A stretch of DNA of 64,000 nt from an uncultured Rikenellaceae bacterium (GCA_944326945.1 CALVFY010000005.1:49790-113789); one strand, 5' to 3'. Positions 53,083-62,292 are shown, numbered from the stretch's first letter. The notes: generated by a model not told the origin, from the sequence alone. Made by a program: numbers and translations.

Positions 53083-54648
53083 CTATTTTGTGGCCGATTC
53101 GAACCATGCCAGTTTCCCGTCGGATACGTTCACTTCGATCACGAGCGGTCCCTTGAATCGTTGGCCTGCACGGTCGAACCAGATGCCTCGCGGAAGTCGT
53201 ACGGTACGGGTCGGGGAGTTGTTCAGCGACGGTGCAATCAGATATTTGTTTCCTATCATGAATTGGTCGTTGCAATCGGCGAAGCCGTTTCGGGGAAACT
53301 GATATTCCATGTGCCGGATCAGCGGTTCTGCCGTACGAGACGATTCTTTGACCAGTTTTTCGATGTATCCGGCCATTTTTTTGCGCAGGGCGAGGGCCTG
53401 TTTTACCTGATCCAATAATTTGGGCTCTGTGATTCTCCACGGGGCAAAAGCTACGTTGGGGATGGGCATCATCACGGCCAGTTGAAGGGTTCGGGTCATC
53501 AGTTGGGGGTCGGAAAACAGACTGGCCGTATCGGCGTGGTGGGCTGAGATATGGCAATAAGGGAATCCGGTCAGGCCCGCCGTAAGTATGTCGTTGATGC
53601 GGGGTTGAAGCGATTCCCATCCTGCTCCGTTGTCGTTTTCGACACAGTTGATATAGTGCGTAAGGGGGGTGTTGAGTCCTGGCAGGTATTCACACAAGGC
53701 CAATCCTTTGCCCAGTTCCATCCAACCTTTCATAAACTGCGCGGCCTCCGTTTGGTCCGATTCGGCCAAATGAGGCAATATGGCGCGACAGTCGAAGCGG
53801 AAACCGTCCACGCCATATTCGTCTCGGAACTCTTGAATCCGTTTTTTTAGACGTTCTCCCTCTTCGGTGTGGCCGATGTGAATGCAGGTACTGTATCCTT
53901 CCTCTGTCTCCACGATCAAGGGGGTTCCGTCGTCTTTTCTCAGAAAGAAATCTTGTTGGAGTCCGTTGATGTAGGATCGTCCGAAAGCACCGCTGAACGG
54001 GGTGATGGTGAGCATCACCTTGAATCCTTTTTCATGCAGACGGTCGACCATGGAGCGGGGATCGGGAAAGAAATCCTTGTCGAAATCATAGGTGCCGTTG
54101 TAGGAGCGCCAGCCGTCTGATATGAGTATTGTCCCCGCCGGTAGACCAGCATCCAGAATATGATCGGCATAGTCCAACAGTTTTTGTTGGGTCAGATTGA
54201 ACCCAAATTCCATCCGGGTGTTATAGACCGGACGGGTAAACAGATCGGGTGAGGGGATTGTTCCGTCCGGAGGAAAATTTTTGTGGCAACATACCAGGTA
54301 GGCCTCTCGCAGATTTTTGCCGCCTTTGGCGACGGAGACCTTCTCATAGTCGGATCGGATCGTGAAATCCTTTCCGTCAAACTCTATTTGCATCGGTTTG
54401 CTGCTCCATATGTAGCGTCCGTTACTGGAGATAAGCATCGGACAGAGCAGTCCATCCTGCATATATTCGGCCGTGTGAATCGAAAATGGCTGTTGAAACG
54501 GTTCTGCCGGGGCATTGCTGACAAATATGCCCCACCATTTTTCGCCTCGTTGAGATTCTATTTTGGAGACATGGGGTGCGGCCGCGACTGTGAATGTGGA
54601 GAACAGCAGCAAGAGCAGCAGCGATTTCGGGCTTCGTAGCATAGTCAT
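53083..54648 (-). CDS. GH31-family glycosidase, secreted
   Basis: 521 residues. Start ATG 54648 overlaps the DUF4286 stop (ATGA); the signal peptide is MTMLRSPKSLLLLLLFSTFT. The GH31 barrel shows GTILISDGWRSYNGTYDF, the probable nucleophile in GVDGFRFDCRAILPH, a later acid/base Asp region (HADTASLFSDPQL) and IGNKYLIAPSLN. It is shorter than typical GH31 alpha-glucosidases. The substrate is unclear; GH31 includes alpha-glucosidases, alpha-xylosidases and sulfoquinovosidases. It is outside any polysaccharide locus and coupled to a housekeeping-type gene. Confidence 0.82.
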   Translation of the reverse strand: MTMLRSPKSLLLLLLFSTFTVAAAPHVSKIESQRGEKWWGIFVSNAPAEPFQQPFSIHTAEYMQDGLLCPMLISSNGRYIWSSKPMQIEFDGKDFTIRSDYEKVSVAKGGKNLREAYLVCCHKNFPPDGTIPSPDLFTRPVYNTRMEFGFNLTQQKLLDYADHILDAGLPAGTILISDGWRSYNGTYDFDKDFFPDPRSMVDRLHEKGFKVMLTITPFSGAFGRSYINGLQQDFFLRKDDGTPLIVETEEGYSTCIHIGHTEEGERLKKRIQEFRDEYGVDGFRFDCRAILPHLAESDQTEAAQFMKGWMELGKGLALCEYLPGLNTPLTHYINCVENDNGAGWESLQPRINDILTAGLTGFPYCHISAHHADTASLFSDPQLMTRTLQLAVMMPIPNVAFAPWRITEPKLLDQVKQALALRKKMAGYIEKLVKESSRTAEPLIRHMEYQFPRNGFADCNDQFMIGNKYLIAPSLNNSPTRTVRLPRGIWFDRAGQRFKGPLVIEVNVSDGKLAWFESATK

Positions 54649-54950
54649 AGTTCCAGTTTTTTCATCAGTGTGGTGAACCATAACACCTTGTCTCCGAACA
54701 GCGGATCGGCAATACGTCTGTATTCCTCGAAGATCTCTCCCGTAAGAGCCTGATACGAGGGAATATCTTCGACTTCCGTTTGCAGGGAGTAGGTGAACTG
54801 ATCGACCGCTTCGGCCGATATCACCCTGCTGAAGACCAGTGAGGTATATCCTCTCTCTCGGAGAAACGGAACATATTTATCTTTTATTATGTCGAGCCAT
54901 AGTTGTTGTGTTTCGGGGGCTACGACGAAAGTTGTGTTGACGATATACAT
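54645..54950 (-). CDS. DUF4286 family protein
   Basis: 101 residues, opening MYIVNTTFVVAPETQQLWLD and containing YTSLVFSRVISAEAVDQFTY. The family is a small ferredoxin-like (dimeric alpha-beta barrel type) protein common in Bacteroidetes, without known function. Cytoplasmic, no signal. Its stop overlaps the GH31 start by 4 bp. Confidence 0.85.
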   Translation of the reverse strand: MYIVNTTFVVAPETQQLWLDIIKDKYVPFLRERGYTSLVFSRVISAEAVDQFTYSLQTEVEDIPSYQALTGEIFEEYRRIADPLFGDKVLWFTTLMKKLEL

Positions 54951-55269
54951 GATCGTGTGTGAAAATTTGCTCTAAGGTAACATTAAATTGTGAGTTGGCG
55001 AAATTTTTTCTGTCTTGGTTGGCGATTCCGCCAAGAAAAAGAATCGTTCTCGGATAAGGACCGTTCATGGGTGGTTTTTGAGTGTGGAAAATCAAAAACC
55101 GCACCTTAATTGGCCCGGGGTTGAGGAAAAATAAAATGGGGATCGGATAAGGGATGTTGCCTGCTCCGGGAAAAATCGGATTTTGGTCTGTTAAAAAACT
55201 CGGGAACTTTTTGTTTTCTCGAAGGAAAGCCCTATCTTTGCAGTCCAAATTGTACAAAAACAAAATTAA
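54951..55269. other. Divergent intergenic region before rplU
   Basis: About 320 bp. Apart from the rplU promoter (55210-55240) and a weak minus-strand box near 54974-54981, nothing is recognisable; there is no open reading frame of note on either strand. Confidence 0.5.
55210..55240 (+). promoter_or_regulatory. Promoter of rplU-rpmA
   Basis: TTTG at 55210-55213, 19-nt spacer, TATCTTTG at 55233-55240: a full consensus Bacteroidetes promoter, about 30 nt upstream of rplU. Confidence 0.85.
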
Positions 55270-55584
55270 ATGTACGCTATTGCAGAAATCGCAGGTCAAC
55301 AATTTAAAGTTGAAAAAGGTCGGAAACTCTATGTTCACCGTCTTGCGGGGGAGGAAGGTTCCTCGCTGAGTTTCGACAAAATCCTGCTTACGGAAGACGA
55401 CGGTCAGGTTAATGTGGGCACACCTGTAGTGAAAGGGGCCACGGTCAATGCCACCATTCTCCGGCATCTGAAAGACGACAAGGTGATCGTCTTCAAGAAA
55501 CGCCGCAGAAAAGGATACAAAGTGAAAAACGGACACCGTCAGTTGCTCACTCAGATCCTTATCGACGACATTGTAATTGCTTAA
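55270..55584 (+). CDS. rplU: 50S ribosomal protein L21
   Basis: 104 residues, standard length, opening MYAIAEIAGQQFKVEKGRKL with FKKRRRKGYKVKNGHRQ near the C-terminus. L21 binds 23S rRNA near L20. Adjacent to rpmA as in most bacteria. Confidence 0.97.
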   Translation: MYAIAEIAGQQFKVEKGRKLYVHRLAGEEGSSLSFDKILLTEDDGQVNVGTPVVKGATVNATILRHLKDDKVIVFKKRRRKGYKVKNGHRQLLTQILIDDIVIA

Positions 55585-55603
55585 CGCTTAACACAGAAAA
55601 GAA

Positions 55604-55864
55604 ATGGCACACAAGAAAGGAGTAGGTAGCTCGAAGAACGGTCGTGAGTCGGAAAGCAAACGACTGGGCGTAAAACTCTTTGGCGGCCAGTTCGCCAAAG
55701 CGGGCAATATCATCGTACGCCAACGCGGAACGGTACACAATCCCGGTGAAAATGTGGGCATGGGCAAGGATCATACCTTGTATGCTCTGGTGGACGGAAA
55801 GGTAGACTTCTGCAAGAAGACTTCCGGTAAATCGTACGTAAGTGTTACTCCCGTTTCGGAGTAG
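55604..55864 (+). CDS. rpmA: 50S ribosomal protein L27
   Basis: 86 residues, [20 protein letters not shown] start, [20 protein letters not shown] core. L27 sits near the peptidyl-transferase centre. The N-terminus is not the extended form that needs proteolytic removal in Firmicutes. Cotranscribed with rplU after 19 nt. Confidence 0.97.
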   Translation: MAHKKGVGSSKNGRESESKRLGVKLFGGQFAKAGNIIVRQRGTVHNPGENVGMGKDHTLYALVDGKVDFCKKTSGKSYVSVTPVSE

Positions 55865-55882
55865 GATTTTTACATACAGAAC

Positions 55883-55920
55883 GAAGGAAAGCCCCGGTAA
55901 AAACCGGGCTTTCTTCGTTT
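55883..55920 (+). terminator. Terminator after rpmA
   Basis: GAAAGCCCCGGT pairs with ACCGGGCTTTC around AAAA with one bulge; the stem extends outward with CGAAG/CTTCG. Confidence 0.75.
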
Positions 55921-56097
55921 CGGACGAGTCCTGAAATTATTTTTCGCGAGGAGGAAAGATAGAGAGGTTTGGCTTGTTTTTGGTATATTATATGTTTTTT
56001 GTGGTTGAAAAAAAAGAAGAAAGATCAACGAGACGTTTTATATTGCTATATTTACAAATTATTAATTGTTCTATTTTTAATCTAACTAATTGTGTCG

Positions 56098-56589
56098 ATG
56101 ATGAAAAAAATGTTTATGATGCTTTGTGCTCTGGCACTTCCTGCATGCGTTTTGTTTACTGCGTGTGACGATAACAATGATCCTGAAACTCCCCTGGCCA
56201 AGACTGTCGAGGGAACCTATCCCGTAGAGATTGGAGTTGTGTTGAATGTAGGAGGGCCAGATCTTCCCGAGACAACATCAGACGCATCGGTTGTTGTTAC
56301 TGCCGCTACCGACAATACGGTGAATTTGGCTTTGGAAGGGTTTAAGTTTGGAGAGCAAGATATTCCTATCTCGTTGACGGATATTGCCATTTCCGGCAGT
56401 GAAGGGAACGTAACGCTTGCCTATAGTGGCGCGATTACTACAGAGGTGCCGCTGGGAAGTTTGACAGGTACCCTGAACGGAACGATCAAGGATGGGGTGA
56501 TGGATGTACAGCTTAATATTGAGCTGCGCAGTGAGCCGGAAGACCCGGAACCTTCGATGATCATTAAAGTATCTATTAATAGTAAATAA
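56098..56589 (+). CDS. Small lipoprotein, calycin-like beta-barrel candidate
   Basis: 163 residues from ATG 56098; a GTG two codons earlier is less likely. Lipoprotein signal with Cys in CVLFTACDDNN. The mature part alternates beta-strand-like stretches (TVEGTYPVEIGVVLNVGG, VTAATDNTVNLALEGFKFGE, GSLTGTLNGTIKDGVMDVQL), the pattern of Bacteroidetes calycin-like lipoproteins. Function unknown; probably anchored in the outer membrane. Single-gene unit with a terminator. Confidence 0.7.
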   Translation: MMKKMFMMLCALALPACVLFTACDDNNDPETPLAKTVEGTYPVEIGVVLNVGGPDLPETTSDASVVVTAATDNTVNLALEGFKFGEQDIPISLTDIAISGSEGNVTLAYSGAITTEVPLGSLTGTLNGTIKDGVMDVQLNIELRSEPEDPEPSMIIKVSINSK

Positions 56590-56606
56590 TTTTGATTGTC
56601 AATATG

Positions 56607-56633
56607 AAAAGGGGCCTTCGGGCCCTTTTTTTA
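56607..56633 (+). terminator. Terminator after the small lipoprotein gene
   Basis: AAAAGGGGCC, TTCG tetraloop, GGCCCTTTTTTT. Confidence 0.85.
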
Positions 56634-56674
56634 TGCCGTTAAATTTCGTATATTCGTGAAAAATCGGAAATCAT

Positions 56675-57430
56675 ATGTCGTCGGAATTGAAAAAGGTGGC
56701 CGATACGCTCGGCTATGAAACGGATTCTTATAAAACGCCTCAAGAGGGTATGCTTACATTTGCTTTTTTTGCTCATGCCTCGCTGGCAATCGCTTGTCAG
56801 TCGGAAGAGCGGGAACGAGTGATCTATGTCGATCCGGTATCCACTTATGCGGATTATGGGGCGTTTCCTGCGGCGGATATGATCTTCGTTACGCACGAAC
56901 ATTCGGATCATTTCGACCCGCAGGCTGTGCGGATTTTGTGTAAGGCCGATACGACGATCGTTTGCAACCGGGCTGTGGCACAGTTGCTCGGGAGCGTGAC
57001 CGATAAGGATGGCCGTCCGGTGCGAGTGACGGCTATGGAGGCTGGAGATTCGTCCGGGATCGTTCCGTGGCTCTCAGTCAGGGCTGTGGCGGCTTATAAT
57101 ACTACGGCAGGAAGGGACCGGTTTCATCCTCGAGGACGGGATAACGGTTATTTGTTGACAGTGGGTGGTACACATGTCTATATCGCCGGAGATACGGAGC
57201 CTACTTCCGAGATGAAGGCTTTGAAAGATGTCGATATTGCGTTCCTGCCGGTGAATCAGCCCTACACTATGACCGTGGAACAGGCCGTCGAGGCGACACG
57301 GTGGCTTGATCCGGCGATTCTCTATCCTTATCATTATGGTGAAGTTCCTGAGGTGACTCCGGTCGAGCAGATCGCGGAATTGTTGGCGGATCGACCTCGG
57401 ACACGGGTCTTGATTCGCCGGATGGAGTAG
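56675..57430 (+). CDS. MBL-fold metal-dependent hydrolase
   Basis: 251 residues. Metal motif HEHSDHFD (the HxHxDH signature), a later Asp in YIAGDTEPTSEM and His in YPYHYGEVPE. Resembles the UPF0173/UlaG-like branch. The substrate cannot be deduced. No signal peptide. It converges with the rlmI gene 11 nt away. Confidence 0.87.
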   Translation: MSSELKKVADTLGYETDSYKTPQEGMLTFAFFAHASLAIACQSEERERVIYVDPVSTYADYGAFPAADMIFVTHEHSDHFDPQAVRILCKADTTIVCNRAVAQLLGSVTDKDGRPVRVTAMEAGDSSGIVPWLSVRAVAAYNTTAGRDRFHPRGRDNGYLLTVGGTHVYIAGDTEPTSEMKALKDVDIAFLPVNQPYTMTVEQAVEATRWLDPAILYPYHYGEVPEVTPVEQIAELLADRPRTRVLIRRME

Positions 57431-57441
57431 GTCGGAGGCGT

Positions 57442-58629
57442 TTATTCTACGTAGAGGACCAGTCCTTTGAGGTATTCTCCCTCGGGATGGTAGATGTTGA
57501 TCGGATGATCGGCCGGTTGGGTGAGCTGGTGCAGAATCCGTACGTTGCGTCCCGAGATGGCTGCTGCCGAAAAAACCGTAGTGCGAAACAGTTCTCGGCT
57601 CACGGCCTGCGAACAACTGAACGTAAAGAGAATCCCTCCCGGGCGTATCTTATGAAGAGCCGCTGCATTGAGTCGTTTATAACCTTGAGTGGCGTTGCCC
57701 AGTACCTTATGATGTTTGGCGAAAGCGGGTGGGTCGAGGATAATCAGATCGTAGCGGTCCTTGGGGGTCTCTTTCAGAAAATCGAACGTATCGCGGGCGA
57801 TGGCTCGATGAGGAGCGTCGGGGCCGAAATTGAGTGCTGCATTACGCGCTGCCAAAGCTACGGCGCGTTCTGAACTGTCTACTGAATCGACACTCAGTGC
57901 ACCGCCTTGCAGGGCATAGACCGAGAAGCCTCCCGTATAACAAAATGTGTTGAGTACGGTATGTCCGGCCGCATAGTGTCCAACCAGCGCGCGATTTTCC
58001 CGCTGGTCGATAAAGAAGCCGGTCTTTTGTCCGTTTTCCCAACTTACCAAAAAACGATTGCCATGTTCCAGAACCGGCTCTTCTCCCGAATCGGTGCCAT
58101 ACAGATAGCCGTCGACCGCATTGAGTTTCGCTTGATAGGGGAGAGTTTGGCTGCTTTTGTCGTAAACGGCCGAGAGACGGTTGCCATAGAGTGTGATCAG
58201 AGCGTCAACGATTTGTTTTTCAGACAAGTACATTCCGACACTGTGGCATTGGATGACGGCTGTCCGGCCATAGATGTCCACCACCAGACCCGGTAAACCG
58301 TCGCCTTCGCCGTGGATGAGCCGATAGCAGGTGGTTCTTTGGCTTTCGGCCAGCCCGAGCGATTTCCTCAAGTTATAGGCCTCCTGGAAACGGACATTCC
58401 ACCACGGTTGGTCGATCGGCTCCTGACGGAACGAGAGAATCCGTACGGCGATCGAACCGATTTGGCAATGGCCTCGGCCCATAAACTCGCCTTCACGACT
58501 GTATACATCAACTAAATCGCCCTCTTGAGGCTCTCCTTCGCTGCGCTCAATGGCGCCCGAGAATACCCATGGGTGGAATCGACGCAGAGACTCCTCTTTG
58601 CCGCGTCGTAGAATGATTTTTGGAATCAT
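57442..58629 (-). CDS. rlmI: RlmI-type 23S rRNA cytosine methyltransferase
   Basis: 395 residues. N-terminal PUA domain (1-75: LRRGKEESLRRFHPWVFSGA), the EEHMR-like middle, then a Rossmann methyltransferase with TVLNTFCYTGGFSVYALQGG and DLIILDPPAFAKH, and the SCSQAV Cys region. RlmI makes m5C1962 in E. coli 23S rRNA. Its start overlaps the exonuclease stop by 4 bp, so the two are coupled. Confidence 0.88.
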   Translation of the reverse strand: MIPKIILRRGKEESLRRFHPWVFSGAIERSEGEPQEGDLVDVYSREGEFMGRGHCQIGSIAVRILSFRQEPIDQPWWNVRFQEAYNLRKSLGLAESQRTTCYRLIHGEGDGLPGLVVDIYGRTAVIQCHSVGMYLSEKQIVDALITLYGNRLSAVYDKSSQTLPYQAKLNAVDGYLYGTDSGEEPVLEHGNRFLVSWENGQKTGFFIDQRENRALVGHYAAGHTVLNTFCYTGGFSVYALQGGALSVDSVDSSERAVALAARNAALNFGPDAPHRAIARDTFDFLKETPKDRYDLIILDPPAFAKHHKVLGNATQGYKRLNAAALHKIRPGGILFTFSCSQAVSRELFRTTVFSAAAISGRNVRILHQLTQPADHPINIYHPEGEYLKGLVLYVE

Positions 58630-59210
58630 TTGACGGATAATAGTTTACGATATATTTCCAGTGAGACCCATGCATCCGTGGCGGCATAGAGTTGTTGAGC
58701 CGGGGTGAGCGCCGAGGCTTCCCAGTTGCTGAGTCGTTGTGCTTTCGAAATCCGGATACCGAGTGTGATGGCGGCCATCTTGCGGACGCTTTTCTCTTCG
58801 ATACCATACTCGCCCACGATGCTTTGAAGATCCACAAAACCGGCTGCCTTGTAATGTCGCAATTTCTGCATGCCCTTGATATCATCGCGTACGGCAGCTC
58901 CGATTTTGAGCAGATTGGGATTTTCCAATATTCGGATCAGACTCTTTTCCATCCGTAGTTTGCAGAGTCGGAACAGGAAACAGTGGGTCGGGGTAGACAA
59001 TTGAAGCAGGGCCACTTTATTCGATACACCGCTGGTGAACGAAGGACGGGTTTCTGTATCGAACCCGATCATCTGCTGGGTCATCAACTCCGCACACGCA
59101 TCATCCAGCAGTGACTCCCGGTCCACAATAGTGATTTGGCCGGGAAATTGTACCAGCGGGAGAGCTGTCAGTTCTTCATTGGATATGTTTGCTTGAAACG
59201 GAGTATTCAT
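58626..59210 (-). CDS. RNase D-like 3'-5' exonuclease (DEDD family)
   Basis: 194 residues, only the exonuclease domain. DEDD residues: Asp-Glu in MIGFDTETRPSF, Asp in GAAVRDDIKGM, and final Asp in LYAATDAWVSLEIY. Without HRDC domains it is not a full RNase D; such single-domain proteins may process RNA or DNA. Between recQ and rlmI in one direction. Confidence 0.87.
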   Translation of the reverse strand: MNTPFQANISNEELTALPLVQFPGQITIVDRESLLDDACAELMTQQMIGFDTETRPSFTSGVSNKVALLQLSTPTHCFLFRLCKLRMEKSLIRILENPNLLKIGAAVRDDIKGMQKLRHYKAAGFVDLQSIVGEYGIEEKSVRKMAAITLGIRISKAQRLSNWEASALTPAQQLYAATDAWVSLEIYRKLLSVK

Positions 59211-59224
59211 TAATACAAAGGTAC

Positions 59225-61183
59225 TTATTTTATTCTGATTCTGCCTCCTTTGTCCAATGAAATTTTACCTTCGGACAGCAGACGATCCACCAGCGGGGTT
59301 ATTTCTTCGGGGGGTGCGGCGAATCTGGATAGTAACTCTTTGACCGATAGTGGATTTTCTGAAAGAATGTGAAGTAGGGTGGCTTCGGTGGGAAGAGGAT
59401 TTTCGGAGAGAGGTTGTGGGGCGGAAGAATTGTCGTCCTTGTCGTGGGTGGAATTGGGCGAGAGACGATTTGTTTTCTTGTGTTGCAGACAGATGTCGCA
59501 GATTCCGCAAGGTTCCGGATGTTCGTCGCCGAAGTAGCGTTGGAGCAGGACACTCCGGCACTCCGACTCGTTCTCGGCATAGCGGAAAAGGCTGATCATA
59601 CGTTCGCCGCTGAGTTGCTTGCGAATGCGGTAGCTTTCCGGCGAGATGATGACGTCACGTGTGGGAAGCCTCTCTTCGCTCAGATAGAGTAGTGCCGAAC
59701 GTTTGCCCGGGATGTAACGGATGATCCGTAATTTCCACAAGTTTTCGAAGAGTTCCCGTACGCGGGGAACCGTATAGCCCGAATAGGTGGCGATTTGTTG
59801 TTCGTCGATTCGGACGAAACGGCTGAAAATACCGTCGTACAGGCGAAGGATGGTTCGTAGGAAATGGTCGAGTTCTTGGCGGTCGATCCGGATCTTGTAC
59901 AGATCGTCCCGGCCTACGGTAAACATGACCCGTGGCGGTCGGTCCATCTCGTCGCTCAGTTCCCAGTAGCCGTTCTGTTCCAGGATTTTGATCGCACTGA
60001 GGGCTGTGGTCGGGTATAATCGGTTGCGGGCCGCGAAATCCTTCAGATCGAAATCGAAGGCATTTCCCTTTCCCTCGCCGATTCCGATCTGAAGATAGTT
60101 GAAAACGGCTTCATAACAGTTCCGAATAGTTTTTACGGAGGGAAATTCGGTGTTGAAACGATGGGTCGCCCGACTCGGTTCGTCGGGACTGTACAGTAGA
60201 ACTGCATAGGAGCGTTGGCCGTCGCGTCCGGCACGCCCTGCCTCCTGATAGTAAGCCTCCGGAGAATCACATAAGTCGTAGTGGACGACAAACCGTACGT
60301 CTGCCTTGTCGATTCCCATTCCGAAGGCATTGGTGGCGACCATGATCCGACTCTCTCCATTCATCCAATGTTCCTGTCGTACAATTCGTTCGGAGTGGGG
60401 AAGACCTCCGTGATAGGCTTCGGCGGTGATTCCTTCCGAACGGAGCAGAGTGGCAATCTCTTCGGTAGTTTCCCTTAGGCGGACGTAGACGATACCCGTA
60501 CCGGGTACTCCTCGGGCGATCCGAAGCAGTTGTTGAGGTTTGTCCTCGGTGCGTCGGACACTATAGGAAAGGTTGGGACGGGCGAAACTTGAACGAAATA
60601 CCACTCCATTCTCGAATTTGAGATGGCGCATGATATCCGTCACCACTTCGCCTGTGGCCGATGCCGTCAGAGCCAATATGGGTGTTTCGGGAATCAGGCG
60701 GCGAATTTCGGAAATCCGGAGATAGGCCGGACGAAAATCATAGCCCCATTGAGAGATGCAGTGAGCTTCATCTACGGCCAACAGGCAGACCTTCATGCGG
60801 GTGAGACGCATCCGAAACGGTTCGCTGGCAATTCGTTCCGGAGCGATATATAGAAATTTGATATCTCCATAGACGCAATTGTCGAGCAGAATGTCGATCT
60901 GACGCATCGAAAGTCCCGAGTGGATGGCACAAGCCGGGATACCCAGACGACGCAGCCTGTCCACCTGGTCTTTCATTAGGGCAATCAGTGGGGTGATGAC
61001 AATGCAGATCCCCTCCGACGCCATGGCCGGGAGTTGGTAGAGCAGAGATTTCCCTGCTCCGGTGGGCATGAGAGCCAACGTGTCGGTCCCGTTCAATACC
61101 GAATGGATCACTTCGGATTGCATGGGACGAAAAGAGTGGTAGCCCCAGTATTGTTCGAGTATGTTCAGCAGCTGTGATTCCAT
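59225..61183 (-). CDS. recQ: RecQ-family ATP-dependent DNA helicase
   Basis: 652 residues from ATG 61183. Walker A LMPTGAGKSLLYQLPA, Walker B AVDEAHCISQWGYDFRP, GMGIDKADVRFVVHYD motif V-VI region and QEAGRAGRDGQ. Zinc cysteines appear in the segment from CRSVLL through PCGICDIC. The RQC winged helix is reduced and no HRDC domain is seen. It unwinds DNA in recombination repair. A longer reading to 61252 would cross the promoter and the terminator of the next gene. Followed by the exonuclease after 14 nt. Confidence 0.92.
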   Translation of the reverse strand: MESQLLNILEQYWGYHSFRPMQSEVIHSVLNGTDTLALMPTGAGKSLLYQLPAMASEGICIVITPLIALMKDQVDRLRRLGIPACAIHSGLSMRQIDILLDNCVYGDIKFLYIAPERIASEPFRMRLTRMKVCLLAVDEAHCISQWGYDFRPAYLRISEIRRLIPETPILALTASATGEVVTDIMRHLKFENGVVFRSSFARPNLSYSVRRTEDKPQQLLRIARGVPGTGIVYVRLRETTEEIATLLRSEGITAEAYHGGLPHSERIVRQEHWMNGESRIMVATNAFGMGIDKADVRFVVHYDLCDSPEAYYQEAGRAGRDGQRSYAVLLYSPDEPSRATHRFNTEFPSVKTIRNCYEAVFNYLQIGIGEGKGNAFDFDLKDFAARNRLYPTTALSAIKILEQNGYWELSDEMDRPPRVMFTVGRDDLYKIRIDRQELDHFLRTILRLYDGIFSRFVRIDEQQIATYSGYTVPRVRELFENLWKLRIIRYIPGKRSALLYLSEERLPTRDVIISPESYRIRKQLSGERMISLFRYAENESECRSVLLQRYFGDEHPEPCGICDICLQHKKTNRLSPNSTHDKDDNSSAPQPLSENPLPTEATLLHILSENPLSVKELLSRFAAPPEEITPLVDRLLSEGKISLDKGGRIRIK

Positions 61184-61189
61184 CAGGCG

Positions 61190-61197
61190 CAAAGATA
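61190..61197 (-). promoter_or_regulatory. -7 promoter element of recQ
   Basis: TATCTTTG on the minus strand, six nt before the recQ ATG, giving an almost leaderless message. Confidence 0.6.
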
Positions 61198-61211
61198 CAA
61201 AAAGAGTGTAT

Positions 61212-61243
61212 AAAAAAAATTCCGCGGACAACTGTCCGCGGAA
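61212..61243 (-). terminator. Terminator after the mini winged-helix gene
   Basis: TTCCGCGGAC and GTCCGCGGAA pair perfectly around AACT; on the minus strand eight T follow. Confidence 0.88.
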
Positions 61244-61276
61244 CCTCTTCAACTTGCTACTCTTCGTTGTGTGCGC

Positions 61277-61447
61277 CTATTTCTTGATTTCGTAGAAGCA
61301 GCGTTTCGGAGAGTATACCTTACCTTCGGCCACCAGTTTTTTGATGATTTTCGTCGCTTCCTCTTTGTCGATTCCGGCGGCTGTCGCGATATCTCCCGGA
61401 CGCATTGGTGTGCCGGCGGCCATTGCTTGCAAAACTTTCTCTTCCAT
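61277..61447 (-). CDS. Mini winged-helix putative DNA-binding protein
   Basis: 56 residues: MEEKVLQAMAAGTPMRPGDI, then an ATAAGIDKEEATKIIKKLVA helix-turn-helix and KVYSPKRCFYEIKK wing. Short proteins of this shape are common in Bacteroidales and annotated as transcriptional regulators of MarR/ArsR-like fold. The low-molecular-weight design suggests a dimeric DNA-binding or nucleoid role; the target is unknown. Ends before a strong terminator. Confidence 0.78.
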   Translation of the reverse strand: MEEKVLQAMAAGTPMRPGDIATAAGIDKEEATKIIKKLVAEGKVYSPKRCFYEIKK

Positions 61448-61541
61448 GGTTTTCTGTTTTTTGTTTTCTTGTGACGAAGATAATCTTTTTCTGTCGTCCT
61501 TGCAAATCGGAAAATTTTATGCCACGATAGTTTTTTTCTAT

Positions 61542-61573
61542 AAAAAAACAGCCGCCTTCGACAAGGCGGCTGT
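61542..61573 (-). terminator. Terminator of rpmI-rplT
   Basis: ACAGCCGCCTT (61548-61558), CGAC loop, AAGGCGGCTGT (61563-61573); T-run on the minus strand. Confidence 0.88.
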
Positions 61574-61593
61574 CCGTTACGACCCGGGGGCCG

Positions 61594-61938
61594 TTATTTA
61601 ACTGTCTTAACGATTTTTTCGAATGCCTTGGGATTATTCATCGCCAGATCGGCCAATACCTTACGGTTGAGCGCGATCCCTTTGGCGGCGAGTTTGCCCA
61701 TGAATTCCGAATAGGTCATGCCGTTGCTGCGGGCTGCGGCGTTGATACGCTGAATCCACAAGCTACGGAATGTCCGTTTTTTGTTCTTACGATCCCGATA
61801 GGCGTAAGTCAATCCTTTTTCGACCGTGTTTTTGGCGACGGTCCATACGTTTCCCCGAGAACCAAAGTTGCCTTTGGCAAGTTTTAAAACTTTTTTTCTT
61901 CTGGCTCTGGATGCTACTGCATTTACTGACCTTGGCAT
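61594..61938 (-). CDS. rplT: 50S ribosomal protein L20
   Basis: 114 residues, standard length. [20 protein letters not shown] start, [20 protein letters not shown] core. L20 is an early assembly protein and in many bacteria represses its own operon. It follows rpmI by 80 nt. Confidence 0.97.
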   Translation of the reverse strand: MPRSVNAVASRARRKKVLKLAKGNFGSRGNVWTVAKNTVEKGLTYAYRDRKNKKRTFRSLWIQRINAAARSNGMTYSEFMGKLAAKGIALNRKVLADLAMNNPKAFEKIVKTVK

Positions 61939-62018
61939 AATGATAAGTTTTACGAATGTTCAGCGGCCTGTTTCTCTCAGACTCTTCGGGGCTGAGACAC
62001 TCTTAGTTTAACAAAGAA

Positions 62019-62213
62019 CTACTTGACGAGAAGCAGTTTTACGTTGGCCTCATCGGCCGGAGAAACCAGACCCGAATAGGTCAGATTCCGTTTTTGTTTG
62101 GTTGTTTTCTTGGTCAGGATGTGGCTCTTGAAAGCGTGCTTTCTTTTGATCCGTCCTGTTCCGGTGAAGTCGAAGCGTTTCTTTGCACCGGAGTTTGTTT
62201 TCATTTTTGGCAT
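62019..62213 (-). CDS. rpmI: 50S ribosomal protein L35
   Basis: 64 residues from ATG 62213, [20 protein letters not shown]. The longer reading to 62276 would pass through the promoter at 62246-62277 and is rejected. Heads the rpmI-rplT pair; infC, usually upstream, is not here. Confidence 0.96.
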   Translation of the reverse strand: MPKMKTNSGAKKRFDFTGTGRIKRKHAFKSHILTKKTTKQKRNLTYSGLVSPADEANVKLLLVK

Positions 62214-62245
62214 TGCGATAATCGTTTTAATAGTTAAACAGCTTG

Positions 62246-62277
62246 CAAAAATACAAATTTTTCGCAGAATCACCAAA
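62246..62277 (-). promoter_or_regulatory. Promoter of rpmI-rplT
   Basis: Minus strand TTTG (62277-62274), 20-nt spacer, TATTTTTG (62253-62246), about 32 nt before the rpmI ATG. Confidence 0.85.
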
Positions 62278-62292
62278 AAAGCCCGGGTTTTC

